From: an uncultured archaeon
GTDB taxonomy: Archaea > Nanobdellota > Nanobdellia > Woesearchaeales > UBA583
Length of the DNA: 46,766 nucleotides
Assembly (NCBI GenBank): GCA_937138345.1
Contig: CAKZOW010000119.1
Coordinates: 1 to 46,766, forward strand
Direction of reading: 5' to 3'
Within the stretch, counting starts at the first letter, position 1. Each line of letters opens with the position of its first letter. The notes beneath the pieces were generated by a model that saw nothing but the letters and a program-made list of their open reading frames with translations, searched no databases and was not told where the DNA came from. Position numbers and translations under genes: made by a program. This document shows positions 7,587 through 15,388 of the stretch, one piece after another.

Positions 7587-9086
7587 CTAATTTTGATAAC
7601 TTACTCCTCCTTTAGCTGTTTTAATCATATACTGATGGATAGCATAGCATAATACATCTACCATATCATCATGAGTACCATTAGGAAATGAGGCACATTG
7701 GTCTATAAATTTTTTATTCCATCCTCCCTCTACCAATACTATCCTCTCACTAGCTAGGAATGGCTCGCTATTCTCTACTCTATTGAGTTTACCTAATGCT
7801 ACATCTTTGTTATTTACTTTCCTAGTATTGTATCCTCCATATTCGACTTTAGAGAGCATGGATTTAAGTGGATGCCCTGAGGCTTTCAATTCTATAAAAA
7901 CGCTACTCCTTTTGCTCCTATGATGCTCTTTAGTGTAAGATGGAAAGTATTTGAGCAACTCATACAGCTCTTTCCTAACTCCCTCACAATTGAAAATATA
8001 GAGTTTCTTATCAAATTTATTATAGTAGCAACTTAATAAACCTGTCTCATCATTTTCTGTTTTCTCAGTATATGCCCCATCAATAAAGTAATCAGTAGCT
8101 ACTGAATCAGGATTAAATGGTAGCTCCTTATGCTTAATAATCTGAAACCACTCCCTTTTAATCTTATTTCCATCCTGAGCTGATGGGCGTTGCTGGTCTA
8201 ATGATTGAAATCCTGTGGGATTTATACGCCTCCTCTTTCTGTATTTCTCAGCTGAATGCCTAGCCTCCCATAATGCCTCATCTATTTCTCTAGGGTCGTT
8301 AATATCTAATGCCTGCTCTATTGGCTTGGTTGCCTCCTTTAGAGCTGAAAATGCTAATATAGTCCACTCATCTGCCTCAGTTTTATCATAATGTTTGTTA
8401 TTTGGGTCTAGGATACGCCCAGCAATATCATCCTCATGCCATCTAGTAAATAGTAGTAATTGTTTTGAATCATTGTGCAACCTAGTTAAAAATACATCCT
8501 GATACCACTCCCAAACCTTATCTCTAATTGTAGGAGAGTTTGCCTCAGTCCTATCCTTAAATGGGTCATCTATAATACCAATATCTAAAGGAGTTCCTGT
8601 AAGAGCTGAGCGAACTCCTACACTCTTAAAAAATCCTCTATGCCCTACGGTTTCAAATATGTGCGTATTTCTCAGCTCCCCCTTTGCAGTCCAATCTCCT
8701 ACACTATTTAGCCTAGTATCAGGAAATAGCTCCTTATACTTTGGCTCATCTATGATATTTTGGCAATCTCTATTGAATCCAGCTGATAAATCCATTGCAT
8801 AGGATGCTACTCCAATTTTTAACTTTGGATTTTTCCCTAAGGCATAAGCTGGAAAACGCCTACTAGATAGCTCAGATTTTCCATGCTGAGGAGGCATAAA
8901 AATCATTAGTTTTTTTATATCCCCATCATATAATTTCTGTAAAGCATTACATACTATGACATGAAACCATTGAAAATCATAATCAGTCTTAGTGTATTGC
9001 ACAAATCTGCTAAATTGATTTTGTGCTTTGTATTTTAGTATCTCATCCTGCTCCCTGCTAATTTGTATTAAATCAGTTCTATTCAC
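7587..9086 (-). CDS. terL: Terminase large subunit (TerL)
   Basis: 499 residues. This is the ATPase and nuclease that packages phage DNA. Walker A is MPPQHGKS (residues 64-71). Walker B is DIGIIDDP (168-175). A coupling motif with FTRWHEDDIAGR is near 213-224. The C-terminal RNase H-like nuclease has D336 (FIDGAY), E399 (VFIEL) and the HDDMVD cluster at 472-477. The gene overlaps the small subunit by 8 nt. All motors and catalytic acids appear intact, and the length is normal for a phage TerL. Confidence 0.95.
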   Translation of the reverse strand: MNRTDLIQISREQDEILKYKAQNQFSRFVQYTKTDYDFQWFHVIVCNALQKLYDGDIKKLMIFMPPQHGKSELSSRRFPAYALGKNPKLKIGVASYAMDLSAGFNRDCQNIIDEPKYKELFPDTRLNSVGDWTAKGELRNTHIFETVGHRGFFKSVGVRSALTGTPLDIGIIDDPFKDRTEANSPTIRDKVWEWYQDVFLTRLHNDSKQLLLFTRWHEDDIAGRILDPNNKHYDKTEADEWTILAFSALKEATKPIEQALDINDPREIDEALWEARHSAEKYRKRRRINPTGFQSLDQQRPSAQDGNKIKREWFQIIKHKELPFNPDSVATDYFIDGAYTEKTENDETGLLSCYYNKFDKKLYIFNCEGVRKELYELLKYFPSYTKEHHRSKRSSVFIELKASGHPLKSMLSKVEYGGYNTRKVNNKDVALGKLNRVENSEPFLASERIVLVEGGWNKKFIDQCASFPNGTHDDMVDVLCYAIHQYMIKTAKGGVSYQN

Positions 9087-9549
9087 TTTCCTCCTTTTTA
9101 ATATCTAGGCTATCATCATCTAATAAATCATTTATCTTACTGTTATTCTCTAAAACCAATGCCTGTATCTCCTCATCAGTTTTACCTTTTAGAGCCTCAT
9201 GTGGGTTTTTAATCTCAATACTATCCCCATATCCTCTATCCTTTGCTTTGGCTTTCAAATGAGTTACCAATGCTCCAAAATGTGGCTTAACTTTCCATCC
9301 TATAAACTCTCCTCCTACTCCAGTTTTAGGCACTCCCATTCTCAGTAATTTTAGCCTCTCCTCAGAATCATCTACATCAGCCTGAAATAATGCCTCACAA
9401 TCTGCATCAAATACAGCATCATCTTTCCTCCAGTTGTAATAAGTTTTTCTCTCAATGTTTATAGCCTTGCAAGTTTTGGAAATATTGTAATTTTTTTTCT
9501 CTAGGATATTTAAAAACATTTCCTTTTTTGTTTCTCTATTATCTGCCAT
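9079..9549 (-). CDS. terS: Terminase small subunit (TerS)
   Basis: 156 residues from ATG 9549 (MADNRETKKEMF). The N-terminus holds a helix-turn-helix that fits DNA recognition (NISKTCKAINIERKTYYNWR). It is followed by a helical oligomerisation region with GWKVKPHFGALVTHLKAKAKDRGYGD, a pattern typical of phage TerS proteins next to TerL. The start at 9594 is rejected because it lies inside the -7 element at 9592-9599; AAAGGC precedes 9549. TerS selects the phage DNA for TerL. Confidence 0.85.
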   Translation of the reverse strand: MADNRETKKEMFLNILEKKNYNISKTCKAINIERKTYYNWRKDDAVFDADCEALFQADVDDSEERLKLLRMGVPKTGVGGEFIGWKVKPHFGALVTHLKAKAKDRGYGDSIEIKNPHEALKGKTDEEIQALVLENNSKINDLLDDDSLDIKKEESE

Positions 9550-9591
9550 GCCTTTGATTTTGAATTTTTGTGTAAATAGTGTAATTATATT

Positions 9592-9599
9592 CAAATATA
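9592..9599 (-). promoter_or_regulatory. TAnnTTTG promoter for the terminase genes
   Basis: The minus strand reads TATATTTG 42 nt before the TerS ATG, just below terminator 9642-9673, so the terminase genes form an independently started unit. The upstream DNA is AT-rich; no clear -33 box is seen. Confidence 0.6.
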
Positions 9600-9641
9600 A
9601 GATATTTTATAATTTTAAATAAAATATTTAGTTTTTTCCAT

Positions 9642-9673
9642 AAAAAAAAGGAGCATCTATTAAATGCTCCTTT
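9642..9673 (-). terminator. Rho-independent terminator after the secreted-protein gene
   Basis: A 10-bp stem (AAAGGAGCAT with ATGCTCCTTT, 7-nt loop) is followed on the minus strand by a run of eight T. It lies 22 nt after the stop of the gene at 9695 and isolates it from the terminase operon. Confidence 0.85.
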
Positions 9674-9694
9674 CTCTAATTATTAATCATTCCA

Positions 9695-10294
9695 TTAACT
9701 CCAAATCCATTTTCTACTTATTCGTATCAAATACTCATTCTCATTAGTGGCTTTTTTGTTTCCTGAGAGCCTCCTCTCAAAACTCTCTCCTGTTATTCGT
9801 TCCATACTCCCCCTATTGGCTAAACTGGTCTCATTACCTCCTAGTATTCTAATTGGAATGGTTTTGGTATTGGTCTCTGTACCTATGGTAAATGAATTAT
9901 CTATTGGATAAGGTATAAATGCCTCCGATTTTTCAAAACAATTTTCATCAGTTAAAATATCTATCAAACCTACTACTCCACAATTATCACACTTTCCTAT
10001 AAATTCTGAATTGAATTTTGATACAAAAGCATTTTTTACATGGTAATCAGTTTTAAGTACCGATACTATGGCATCAGCTGAATCTCCATAAACTACTATA
10101 TTCACATTAGTAGGCTCTCCATTGAATAGCTGTGGAATGTGGTTTTTAATAATTACTGCAATTCCATCAACTTTATCCATTGTGGGTACTTCAATAAAAT
10201 CATCTGCTACTTTGTCGGTTACACTAGATGCAAAGCTAGCGTTTGATGAGAGCATTAATACTACTCCCAGCAAAATCATTGTTATTTTTTTCAT
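9695..10294 (-). CDS. Secreted/periplasmic protein in a moron-like cassette
   Basis: 199 residues from ATG 10294. The N-terminus is a classical Sec signal peptide: MKKITM, hydrophobic ILLGVVLMLSS, then a likely cut after ASFA. The mature part has CDNCGVVG and an alpha/beta look (VNIVVYGDSADAIVSVLKT) and ends basic. I do not recognise the family. The longer frame to 10321 is rejected because it would place the ATG upstream of the TATATTTG box. The gene has its own promoter and terminators on both sides, the layout of a phage moron. Such secreted products often alter the host envelope or block superinfection; that role here is inference. Confidence 0.75.
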   Translation of the reverse strand: MKKITMILLGVVLMLSSNASFASSVTDKVADDFIEVPTMDKVDGIAVIIKNHIPQLFNGEPTNVNIVVYGDSADAIVSVLKTDYHVKNAFVSKFNSEFIGKCDNCGVVGLIDILTDENCFEKSEAFIPYPIDNSFTIGTETNTKTIPIRILGGNETSLANRGSMERITGESFERRLSGNKKATNENEYLIRISRKWIWS

Positions 10295-10298
10295 AATC

Positions 10299-10306
10299 CA
10301 AATATA
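10299..10306 (-). promoter_or_regulatory. TAnnTTTG promoter of the moron-like gene, giving a leaderless mRNA
   Basis: The minus strand reads TATATTTG followed by GATT and then the ATG at 10294. Since transcription starts only a few bases after this element in Bacteroidota, the mRNA would begin at or next to the start codon. Confidence 0.5.
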
Positions 10307-10326
10307 GATAAAAAATGCCATATAAT

Positions 10327-10365
10327 AAAAAAGCTCCCAAACTGAATCAACAGGGGAGCTTTTTT
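10327..10365 (-). terminator. Rho-independent terminator upstream of the moron-like gene
   Basis: The stem AAAAAGCTCCC pairs with GGGAGCTTTTT around a loop of about 15 nt, with a T-tract on the minus strand after GGGAGC. The T-tract is also usable on the plus strand. It ends the transcript of the gene at 10427 and of the candidate small RNA. Confidence 0.85.
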
Positions 10366-10408
10366 AAGCTACTACAAAAAGGAAAAAGGCACTTTCCTAA
10401 CGAGTGGA
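10328..10408 (-). ncRNA. Candidate phage small RNA (promoter plus terminator, no ORF)
   Basis: A TATATTTG element (10412-10419) lies about 50 nt before the terminator at 10327-10365 with no start codon or frame between them. A transcript of about 80 nt would begin in or just after TACTCCACTCG, contain a small hairpin GGAAA/TTTCC whose loop includes GTGCC, and end with the terminator hairpin. GTGCCTTTTT (10383-10392) is complementary to AAAAAGGCAC found at several gene starts. Its existence is inferred from sequence only. Confidence 0.4.
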
Positions 10409-10411
10409 GTA

Positions 10412-10419
10412 CAAATATA
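10412..10419 (-). promoter_or_regulatory. TAnnTTTG promoter of the candidate small RNA
   Basis: The minus strand reads TATATTTG immediately after the stop region of the gene at 10427. It could alternatively feed the secreted-protein gene by readthrough of the terminator. Confidence 0.5.
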
Positions 10420-10426
10420 TAATAAA

Positions 10427-11056
10427 TTATCCTAAACCATCAGCAACATCACAAAACTTTTTAGCGTGTACCTCACTATAATCTCTAAAAACCTCCTCAG
10501 CTCTTTCCTTACTTGTAAATGACAATGTACTACTAATTGTTTTCCCTATATCATTGTTGAATATAGTTGTTTGCTTTACTGTGTACTCCTGTAATGGATT
10601 TGATGATATTTTTAACAAAACCTGCCTCCCATTTTCCATCTCTAATATCCTAACAAATTTAGTAGCTGGTTTTGGCAAATCATCTAGGGAGAAAACTAGT
10701 GCATAACAAAAAACCTCTCCATCCTCCATTATTGAAAACTTTGAATGATTCGCATTAATAAATAAATCCCATGTTAAATCAGGATTTGATTTAGGAGAAA
10801 ATGTAGCATTTAATCCTACTCCATTTTTTACTTTTCTCTTTCTACGGTCATACTTTCCTTTGGAATTTATGTAAACCATAACTCCATTATCAGCTCCAAT
10901 CTCATCATCTAATGCTCCCTCCAATATTAATAAATCATCTGATGCTCCATAGGCTATCACTAAATTATTTTCTTTGGCTTTCTCTGTGAGAGTTTTACTT
11001 ATGCCATCTCCGTACTTAATGCCATCTAAGGCTTTTGCTAATTCCTCTTTATTCAT
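10427..11056 (-). CDS. Conserved phage protein of unknown function
   Basis: 209 residues. The first third has LVIAYGASDDLLILEGALDD followed by IGADNGVMVYINSKG. I have seen this pattern (GASDDLxxxxGAxDDExG) in phage proteins of Bacteroidota and others, without known activity. The C-terminal part (SSTLSFTSKERAEEVFRDY) is helical. The start overlaps the ASCH gene by 4 nt (ATGA type), so the two are coupled. It is the last gene of the operon before the terminator at 10327. Confidence 0.7.
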   Translation of the reverse strand: MNKEELAKALDGIKYGDGISKTLTEKAKENNLVIAYGASDDLLILEGALDDEIGADNGVMVYINSKGKYDRRKRKVKNGVGLNATFSPKSNPDLTWDLFINANHSKFSIMEDGEVFCYALVFSLDDLPKPATKFVRILEMENGRQVLLKISSNPLQEYTVKQTTIFNNDIGKTISSTLSFTSKERAEEVFRDYSEVHAKKFCDVADGLG

Positions 11057-11388
11057 TTCTTTATGTTTAGTTTATAAAATACTGCTCCTAATTCTATTAT
11101 AAAGTCTCCTTTCTCTACCTCTACTAGCAATCCATTGGAAAATTTTATTGTTTGCTTTACCTGAGAAACTCTAAAACCTTTAAAATCTACTAAAAATTGT
11201 GGCTTATCATGCCCATATCCATTAACAAATTTCACATGATTATAATCCCTAGGCTCTCCATTCTTATCAAATAAACGGCTCTTTATCCAATTACTAGGCT
11301 TTCTAAATTCCTCTGTTTTTTCTCCAGTTACCATTACATCAAATGGCTCTTCCCCTAGAGATAAAAATAATGTATCATCTTTTTTCAT
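11053..11388 (-). CDS. ASCH/PUA-like (DUF3850-type) RNA-binding-fold protein
   Basis: 111 residues. The N-terminus FLSLGEEPFDVMVTGEKTEEFR matches the ASCH-type opening (loop, helix, and a ligand-side Glu-Phe-Arg), followed by beta strands (KFVNGYGHDKPQFLVDFKG) and a final FIIELGAVFYKL. ASCH domains have a PUA-like fold and probably bind RNA or nucleotides; several act in translation control. Preceded by GGCACA directly before ATG. Confidence 0.7.
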   Translation of the reverse strand: MKKDDTLFLSLGEEPFDVMVTGEKTEEFRKPSNWIKSRLFDKNGEPRDYNHVKFVNGYGHDKPQFLVDFKGFRVSQVKQTIKFSNGLLVEVEKGDFIIELGAVFYKLNIKK

Positions 11389-11393
11389 TGTGC

Positions 11394-11882
11394 CTAGCTT
11401 TTTGTGCCAATTTTCTTATCCTCCAGCTTAATTATATTGTATAATTTCCTCTTTAGCTGTGCCAAATAATCAAATCTCTTTTTATTATTCATTGTTGTAC
11501 CTCCCAAATCTCTATTAACATAAGTATAAAACTGCCTCCATTCATCAATAGAAATCTCCTTTACTGCCTCTCCCATTGCTTTCATGCTTTCCACTACTTT
11601 CTTATCATTCTCTATCATAAAATCCTGAAAATTTACCAAATTACCACTCCATTCATTATCAGGCTTTATACCTCCATTCCAATAATCAGTACAATCTATT
11701 CCTAAATTACATTGTGGGCAATCTACCTCTAAATCTACTACCTTATTTCCATTGCAAAAATTACAATTCTTTTTATCAGATTTTTTAAAATCAAAATTAT
11801 CCATCCAAATCATTAAAAACAGGAGTACCATTGTTAAAATCCAAATAGATTCATAGCTATCAAAATATTTTGATGCTATCAC
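11394..11882 (-). CDS. Membrane-anchored zinc-ribbon-like protein
   Basis: 162 residues. One membrane segment near the N-terminus (SIWILTMVLLFLMIW) is followed by a cysteine cluster: CNFCNG, CPQC and a further Cys in GIDCTDYW, a likely zinc-binding knuckle. The rest is helical (MKAMGEAVKEISIDEWRQF). Family not recognised; probably an inner-membrane protein with the zinc module in the cytoplasm. Confidence 0.6.
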   Translation of the reverse strand: MIASKYFDSYESIWILTMVLLFLMIWMDNFDFKKSDKKNCNFCNGNKVVDLEVDCPQCNLGIDCTDYWNGGIKPDNEWSGNLVNFQDFMIENDKKVVESMKAMGEAVKEISIDEWRQFYTYVNRDLGGTTMNNKKRFDYLAQLKRKLYNIIKLEDKKIGTKS

Positions 11883-11939
11883 ATAAAATCCCTGAAATTA
11901 CCATAAATAACCTCTTTCTAAATTTCTCTGTATTTGTTT

Positions 11940-12185
11940 TCATTTTGCCTTTTTATTATGACCTGCCTCAAATCCCATCCTCTTAATAATATCTATTCTC
12001 AGGATTTTTACTGCCTCTTTTATTCCTAATTTGTTCAATACCCTCCTATTGTTATAATTACCATCTTTAGGCTTATAAACAACCTCTTTTATCTCTCTCT
12101 TTTTTCCTTTGTGGAGTACAGTTAAATTACAGTAAACTATTTCTCCATCTGCTACTTTATCTCCCTCCATCTTTACCTCTTTCAA
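11940..12185 (-). CDS. Small basic hypothetical protein
   Basis: 81 residues, Lys-rich, with a beta N-terminal half (EIVYCNLTVLHKGKKREIKE) and a helical C-terminus (RVLNKLGIKEAVKILRIDII). A start at residue 6 (MEGDKVAD) is also possible. Not recognised. It follows the 68-residue membrane protein by 9 nt. Confidence 0.6.
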   Translation of the reverse strand: MKEVKMEGDKVADGEIVYCNLTVLHKGKKREIKEVVYKPKDGNYNNRRVLNKLGIKEAVKILRIDIIKRMGFEAGHNKKAK

Positions 12186-12194
12186 ACCATACCT

Positions 12195-12401
12195 CTATTT
12201 CTCTCTGATTCTATACCAATCAATTTTAAACTTTTTAGCCATCCAATCCATTATAACTCCTCCTAATCCAATACAGGTAAAAATTATTATAGGATAAGAG
12301 AGAAATAGAGCAAAGAAAAACACTTTAACTCTATTTTTTTTCCAGTAAACTAATGTACTAATAATGGCTACTGCCAAACTAACTCCCCAATAAATCTCCA
12401 T
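12195..12401 (-). CDS. Small membrane protein, two TM segments
   Basis: 68 residues with two hydrophobic segments (YWGVSLAVAIISTLVYW and VFFFALFLSYPIIIFTCIG) joined by the basic loop KKNRVK and ending in a basic tail. It lies 2 nt after the alpha-CTD-like gene. Function unknown; its place in the early block makes a lysis role unlikely. Confidence 0.6.
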   Translation of the reverse strand: MEIYWGVSLAVAIISTLVYWKKNRVKVFFFALFLSYPIIIFTCIGLGGVIMDWMAKKFKIDWYRIREK

Positions 12402-12403
12402 AA

Positions 12404-13051
12404 TTATACTTTTTTAAGTGGCTGAGCCTCTTTTTTAAATTCCAGCTTATTCTCTTTCATCAATACAGCTATCTCCTCCATAGCCTTTTTTCCTATGCCT
12501 TTTTTGACACTAAATTCTTTTTGAGTAAAAACAGTAACATCATCCAAAGTTATTATCTCCAGCTCTGATAGAGTGTTAAATAATTTGTTTGACAACCTGC
12601 CTGCATCAAATAGAGTAGAAACCTGCAAACCTGCCAATCTCTCTCTCTCATCAATTTCATCCTGAGACTTTAGAGCCTCAACTGTAAGCTCCAGCATTTG
12701 CCTAATATGTTTATCTCTTTTAGCTGAGAAAAACAGAGCCTCTATTACTGCTCCAGCATCTCCAATCATACCACCACTAAAATCTCCATCTATTGCTAAA
12801 TGGCTCATTGATGAGATGCCATATTTTTTAGCAATATCCATCAATTGCCTTTTAACCTTACCTGCCTCTCTATTGAAATTCTGTTTAGCTTTTTTCTTAT
12901 TCTTATCTGCTCCTCTCCTAGCACTTCTACCCTCTCCCTTTTTAGGGATTAATGTAGGCTCTTTTTTCATTGGCTCACAACCTTTATAGCCTCCCATTAT
13001 TTCCTTACTCAATTCACATCCTACACTTAATCCTTTATTTGATTCACTCAT
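12404..13051 (-). CDS. Protein with C-terminal RNA polymerase alpha-CTD-like domain
   Basis: 215 residues. The N-terminal 70 are basic and probably disordered (RSARRGADKNKKKAKQNF), then a helical middle. From about residue 150 the sequence parallels the C-terminal domain of RNA polymerase alpha: RLSNKLFNTLSELEI, LDDVTVF, and GIGKKAMEEIAVL. Against the E. coli domain, the positions of R265, N268, G296, K298, S299 and E302 read K, N, G, K, A and E, so most DNA-contact residues are kept. In alpha these bind AT-rich UP elements and regulators. A phage copy could redirect host polymerase or occupy such sites; that role is inference. A generic helix-hairpin-helix protein is the alternative. Confidence 0.7.
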   Translation of the reverse strand: MSESNKGLSVGCELSKEIMGGYKGCEPMKKEPTLIPKKGEGRSARRGADKNKKKAKQNFNREAGKVKRQLMDIAKKYGISSMSHLAIDGDFSGGMIGDAGAVIEALFFSAKRDKHIRQMLELTVEALKSQDEIDERERLAGLQVSTLFDAGRLSNKLFNTLSELEIITLDDVTVFTQKEFSVKKGIGKKAMEEIAVLMKENKLEFKKEAQPLKKV

Positions 13052-13071
13052 TTTATCTATGATTTTTTAAT

Positions 13072-13833
13072 TTATAATTCTACTAATCCCTCCTGCATTT
13101 TATCAAAAAATGTTTTCCTAGTTTTTGATTCAAACATATAAGGATTTACTGTTATTCCTATTACCTCTAATTTTTCGCACAAATCCTCAATATCTGCCAA
13201 TTTCACTCTTTGCCAAATTGCATCCAGCTCACTATGCTTATTTTTCAAATGTTCATAAAGGAACTCCAAATGTACTAGGCTGTATTTTTTCTTTTTTTTA
13301 TTCAGCTCCTCCCTAATTTCCTCTAGCCTTTCAAATGTTTTTACTCCATCTACCTCCTCAGCTATTTCCTGCATTGGTCTAAAATCCACTTTAATAAAAT
13401 CCTCTTTTGATTGAACCATATCAGCCATTTCTTTAAGAGCTTTCAAAACTCCCTCAGGTACATCTCCCCCTTTTATTATTTGAATATCTACGTTTTTACC
13501 AAAATTTAGCCTATCCCTACTAATTATCTCCTCTCTAGCTTTTAATCTATCTGAATCCTTACTATCTCCAGTATATCCTCCTTTCCTTAAACCTCTAACC
13601 TCCTCTCCTCTTTCTAATCTGCAATCATCACAATCACAAACCTCCTCTTTTTTCTCATCAGCCTTTTTTGATTCTGCTGGATTTTTTGCTCTTAGCTCTT
13701 TTTTTAACCTGTACAAAACGCTAGAGTAGCAAACAAATACAACCCCTGTAAATACTCCTGCCTCATAACAAACTCCAGCTATCATAACTGCAAACAATAC
13801 AGGAAACTTATACTTTTTAATTAATTTTTTCAT
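13072..13833 (-). CDS. Membrane-anchored protein with Cys motif and coiled coil
   Basis: 253 residues. Two closely spaced hydrophobic stretches near the N-terminus (FPVLFAVMIAGVCYEAGVF, GVVFVCYSSVLY) are followed by a basic loop, a CDCDDC cysteine motif, and a long charged helical region to the C-terminus (RLEEIREELNKKKKKYSLV). Not recognised. The 10-nt gap to the upstream exonuclease gene indicates a shared transcript. Confidence 0.6.
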   Translation of the reverse strand: MKKLIKKYKFPVLFAVMIAGVCYEAGVFTGVVFVCYSSVLYRLKKELRAKNPAESKKADEKKEEVCDCDDCRLERGEEVRGLRKGGYTGDSKDSDRLKAREEIISRDRLNFGKNVDIQIIKGGDVPEGVLKALKEMADMVQSKEDFIKVDFRPMQEIAEEVDGVKTFERLEEIREELNKKKKKYSLVHLEFLYEHLKNKHSELDAIWQRVKLADIEDLCEKLEVIGITVNPYMFESKTRKTFFDKMQEGLVEL

Positions 13834-13843
13834 GATTCTTATT

Positions 13844-14428
13844 TTATAGATTTTCCCAAACTCCTAGAGTAGCATAGCAATCTCCTAAAGCTCTATGCTC
13901 ATCCTGATTTACTACTCCAAATTTCTCAGCCAATTCAGGTAATGAGTTACCTCCTTTCCCAAATTTATCTCTAGCTAAAATCAATGTATCAATCAGGAAA
14001 TCAAAAGTAAATCCATCTCCAAAACGGCTCATAAAATACTCTACCCACCTCTTATCAAATGATTTTACATTATGCCCTACAATTGTATCAATATCCCAAT
14101 TTTTCAGGATGTTTAAAATGGCAACTCCTACCTCCTCAGCCTCCAATCCTTTCTCCTCCATCTCATCCAAATCAATTCCATTAACCTGCATTGCACTCTC
14201 TTTATAAGATACAAACTCATTACCATCCTCTCCTATAAATTGTGGCTCTCTTTTGTATGGCTTTATCAATGTAGTAAACTCCTCCTCCACATTTAAGGAA
14301 CTATTTACTATCAATACTGCTATCTCACAAATCCCATTTTTTTCTTTACTGAAACCTCCTGTTTCAATATCAATGATGGCGTAATTTTTACTGCCCATTT
14401 CTTTTTTTTGTGCCTCTTTTTTTTGCAT
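13844..14428 (-). CDS. DnaQ-like DEDDh 3'-5' exonuclease
   Basis: 194 residues. The motifs of the DEDDh exonuclease family are intact: YAIIDIETGG (Asp and Glu of motif I), IVGHNVKSFDKRW (motif II), and HRALGDCYATLGVW (motif III His and Asp). These enzymes remove nucleotides from 3' ends, as in DNA polymerase III epsilon. No polymerase is encoded here, so it may act in host-nucleic-acid breakdown, end trimming or recombination. The ATG at 14398 (MGSKNY) is an equally good start. Confidence 0.85.
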   Translation of the reverse strand: MQKKEAQKKEMGSKNYAIIDIETGGFSKEKNGICEIAVLIVNSSLNVEEEFTTLIKPYKREPQFIGEDGNEFVSYKESAMQVNGIDLDEMEEKGLEAEEVGVAILNILKNWDIDTIVGHNVKSFDKRWVEYFMSRFGDGFTFDFLIDTLILARDKFGKGGNSLPELAEKFGVVNQDEHRALGDCYATLGVWENL

Positions 14429-14445
14429 GATTTATCTGTTTTTTG

Positions 14446-15234
14446 TTAATCTCTAAATACTTTTATCTCTTTTGAACTAGACCCTAAAATAGTCTCAATC
14501 ATTTCATCATCAATAATACCACCTCTTTCTAGTAATACCTCATTCCTTTCAATAGTTACCACCTCCTCAGTATCCTCATCTATAAACTCCTCATTCCATG
14601 TACGCAAAACTCTACTCCCCAATCTCTTTCCTTTTGCTAGCTCTAGGTTTTTTGAATTTACTTTTATAGTGTATTTCCTGAATGATAGAGAAATTGCACC
14701 CAATGCTTTCATGATGGTATTATTTCTATCCTCCATTTCTGATAGCTTAAAATCTATATCTTTTTGCTCCTCAAAGCTCAGAATAACTATATTATCAGGG
14801 TTTCCAATATCACTATCACTCCAATTTTTTCTAATGATAATATCTGCTAATGGTTTCTCTTTGATGCTGGTAATTTTTACCTCTCCATCAGAATCACTAA
14901 GATAATCCAGTAATTGTATAGTGGCTCTTTTTGTAGTCTCATCAGCTACTAAATAACTAAATGAAATCCACTTATCTCCATCCACTTTCATTTTTACCTT
15001 AGCCTCAAACCACTCATAATCATCCTGCTCATGCAAGTAAACCAAATCCTCATAAGATTTATGAGTTAAGCTCTTAACATAAAAATCTTTAATATCCATC
15101 CAATCTACCATATACTTAGTTAAATTGGTTTCTGCCTCAGTAAATGTTAAGGCATCAATTAAATAGCTGTATGTACTTTCTTTATCAGCTCCCTCCTCCT
15201 TATAGGTAATTTTACCCTCAAATAATTGTTTCAT
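14446..15234 (-). CDS. Hypothetical protein
   Basis: 262 residues from ATG 15234 (MKQLFEGKITYKEE). This start is chosen because it sits 1 nt after the stop of the 50-residue gene, whereas the longer frame to 15270 would overlap it. Composition is acidic alpha/beta, with SYLIDALTFTEAETNLTKYM near the N-terminus, a segment seen in other phage proteins of unknown function in Bacteroidota. No motif recognised. Confidence 0.65.
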   Translation of the reverse strand: MKQLFEGKITYKEEGADKESTYSYLIDALTFTEAETNLTKYMVDWMDIKDFYVKSLTHKSYEDLVYLHEQDDYEWFEAKVKMKVDGDKWISFSYLVADETTKRATIQLLDYLSDSDGEVKITSIKEKPLADIIIRKNWSDSDIGNPDNIVILSFEEQKDIDFKLSEMEDRNNTIMKALGAISLSFRKYTIKVNSKNLELAKGKRLGSRVLRTWNEEFIDEDTEEVVTIERNEVLLERGGIIDDEMIETILGSSSKEIKVFRD

Positions 15235-15235
15235 T

Positions 15236-15388
15236 TTAAAATAGTGTTTTTTGATTTGAAATGTAAGCATCTACTTTTTTCTCTAATTGCTTACTCTTTA
15301 CTAAAATTGTTTTATCTCCAGTTCTGAAATAGGAAATCTGTGCCTCCCTCATTTCTTTAACTAATTTCTTAAATTCTGAATACTCCAT
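15236..15388 (-). CDS. 50-residue small protein
   Basis: This short frame starts at ATG 15388, overlapping the stop of the previous gene by one base (TAATG), and ends at TAA 15236-15238, one base before the ATG of the next gene. The product is basic and helical (MEYSEFKKLVKEMREAQ ... AYISNQKTLF). The perfect coupling on both sides is the main evidence. Confidence 0.7.
   Translation of the reverse strand: MEYSEFKKLVKEMREAQISYFRTGDKTILVKSKQLEKKVDAYISNQKTLF

Noticed and set aside
9549-9594. Longer TerS start at 9594 (MNIITLF)
   Set aside because: The ATG falls inside the TATATTTG promoter box, so the extension would not be transcribed from it.
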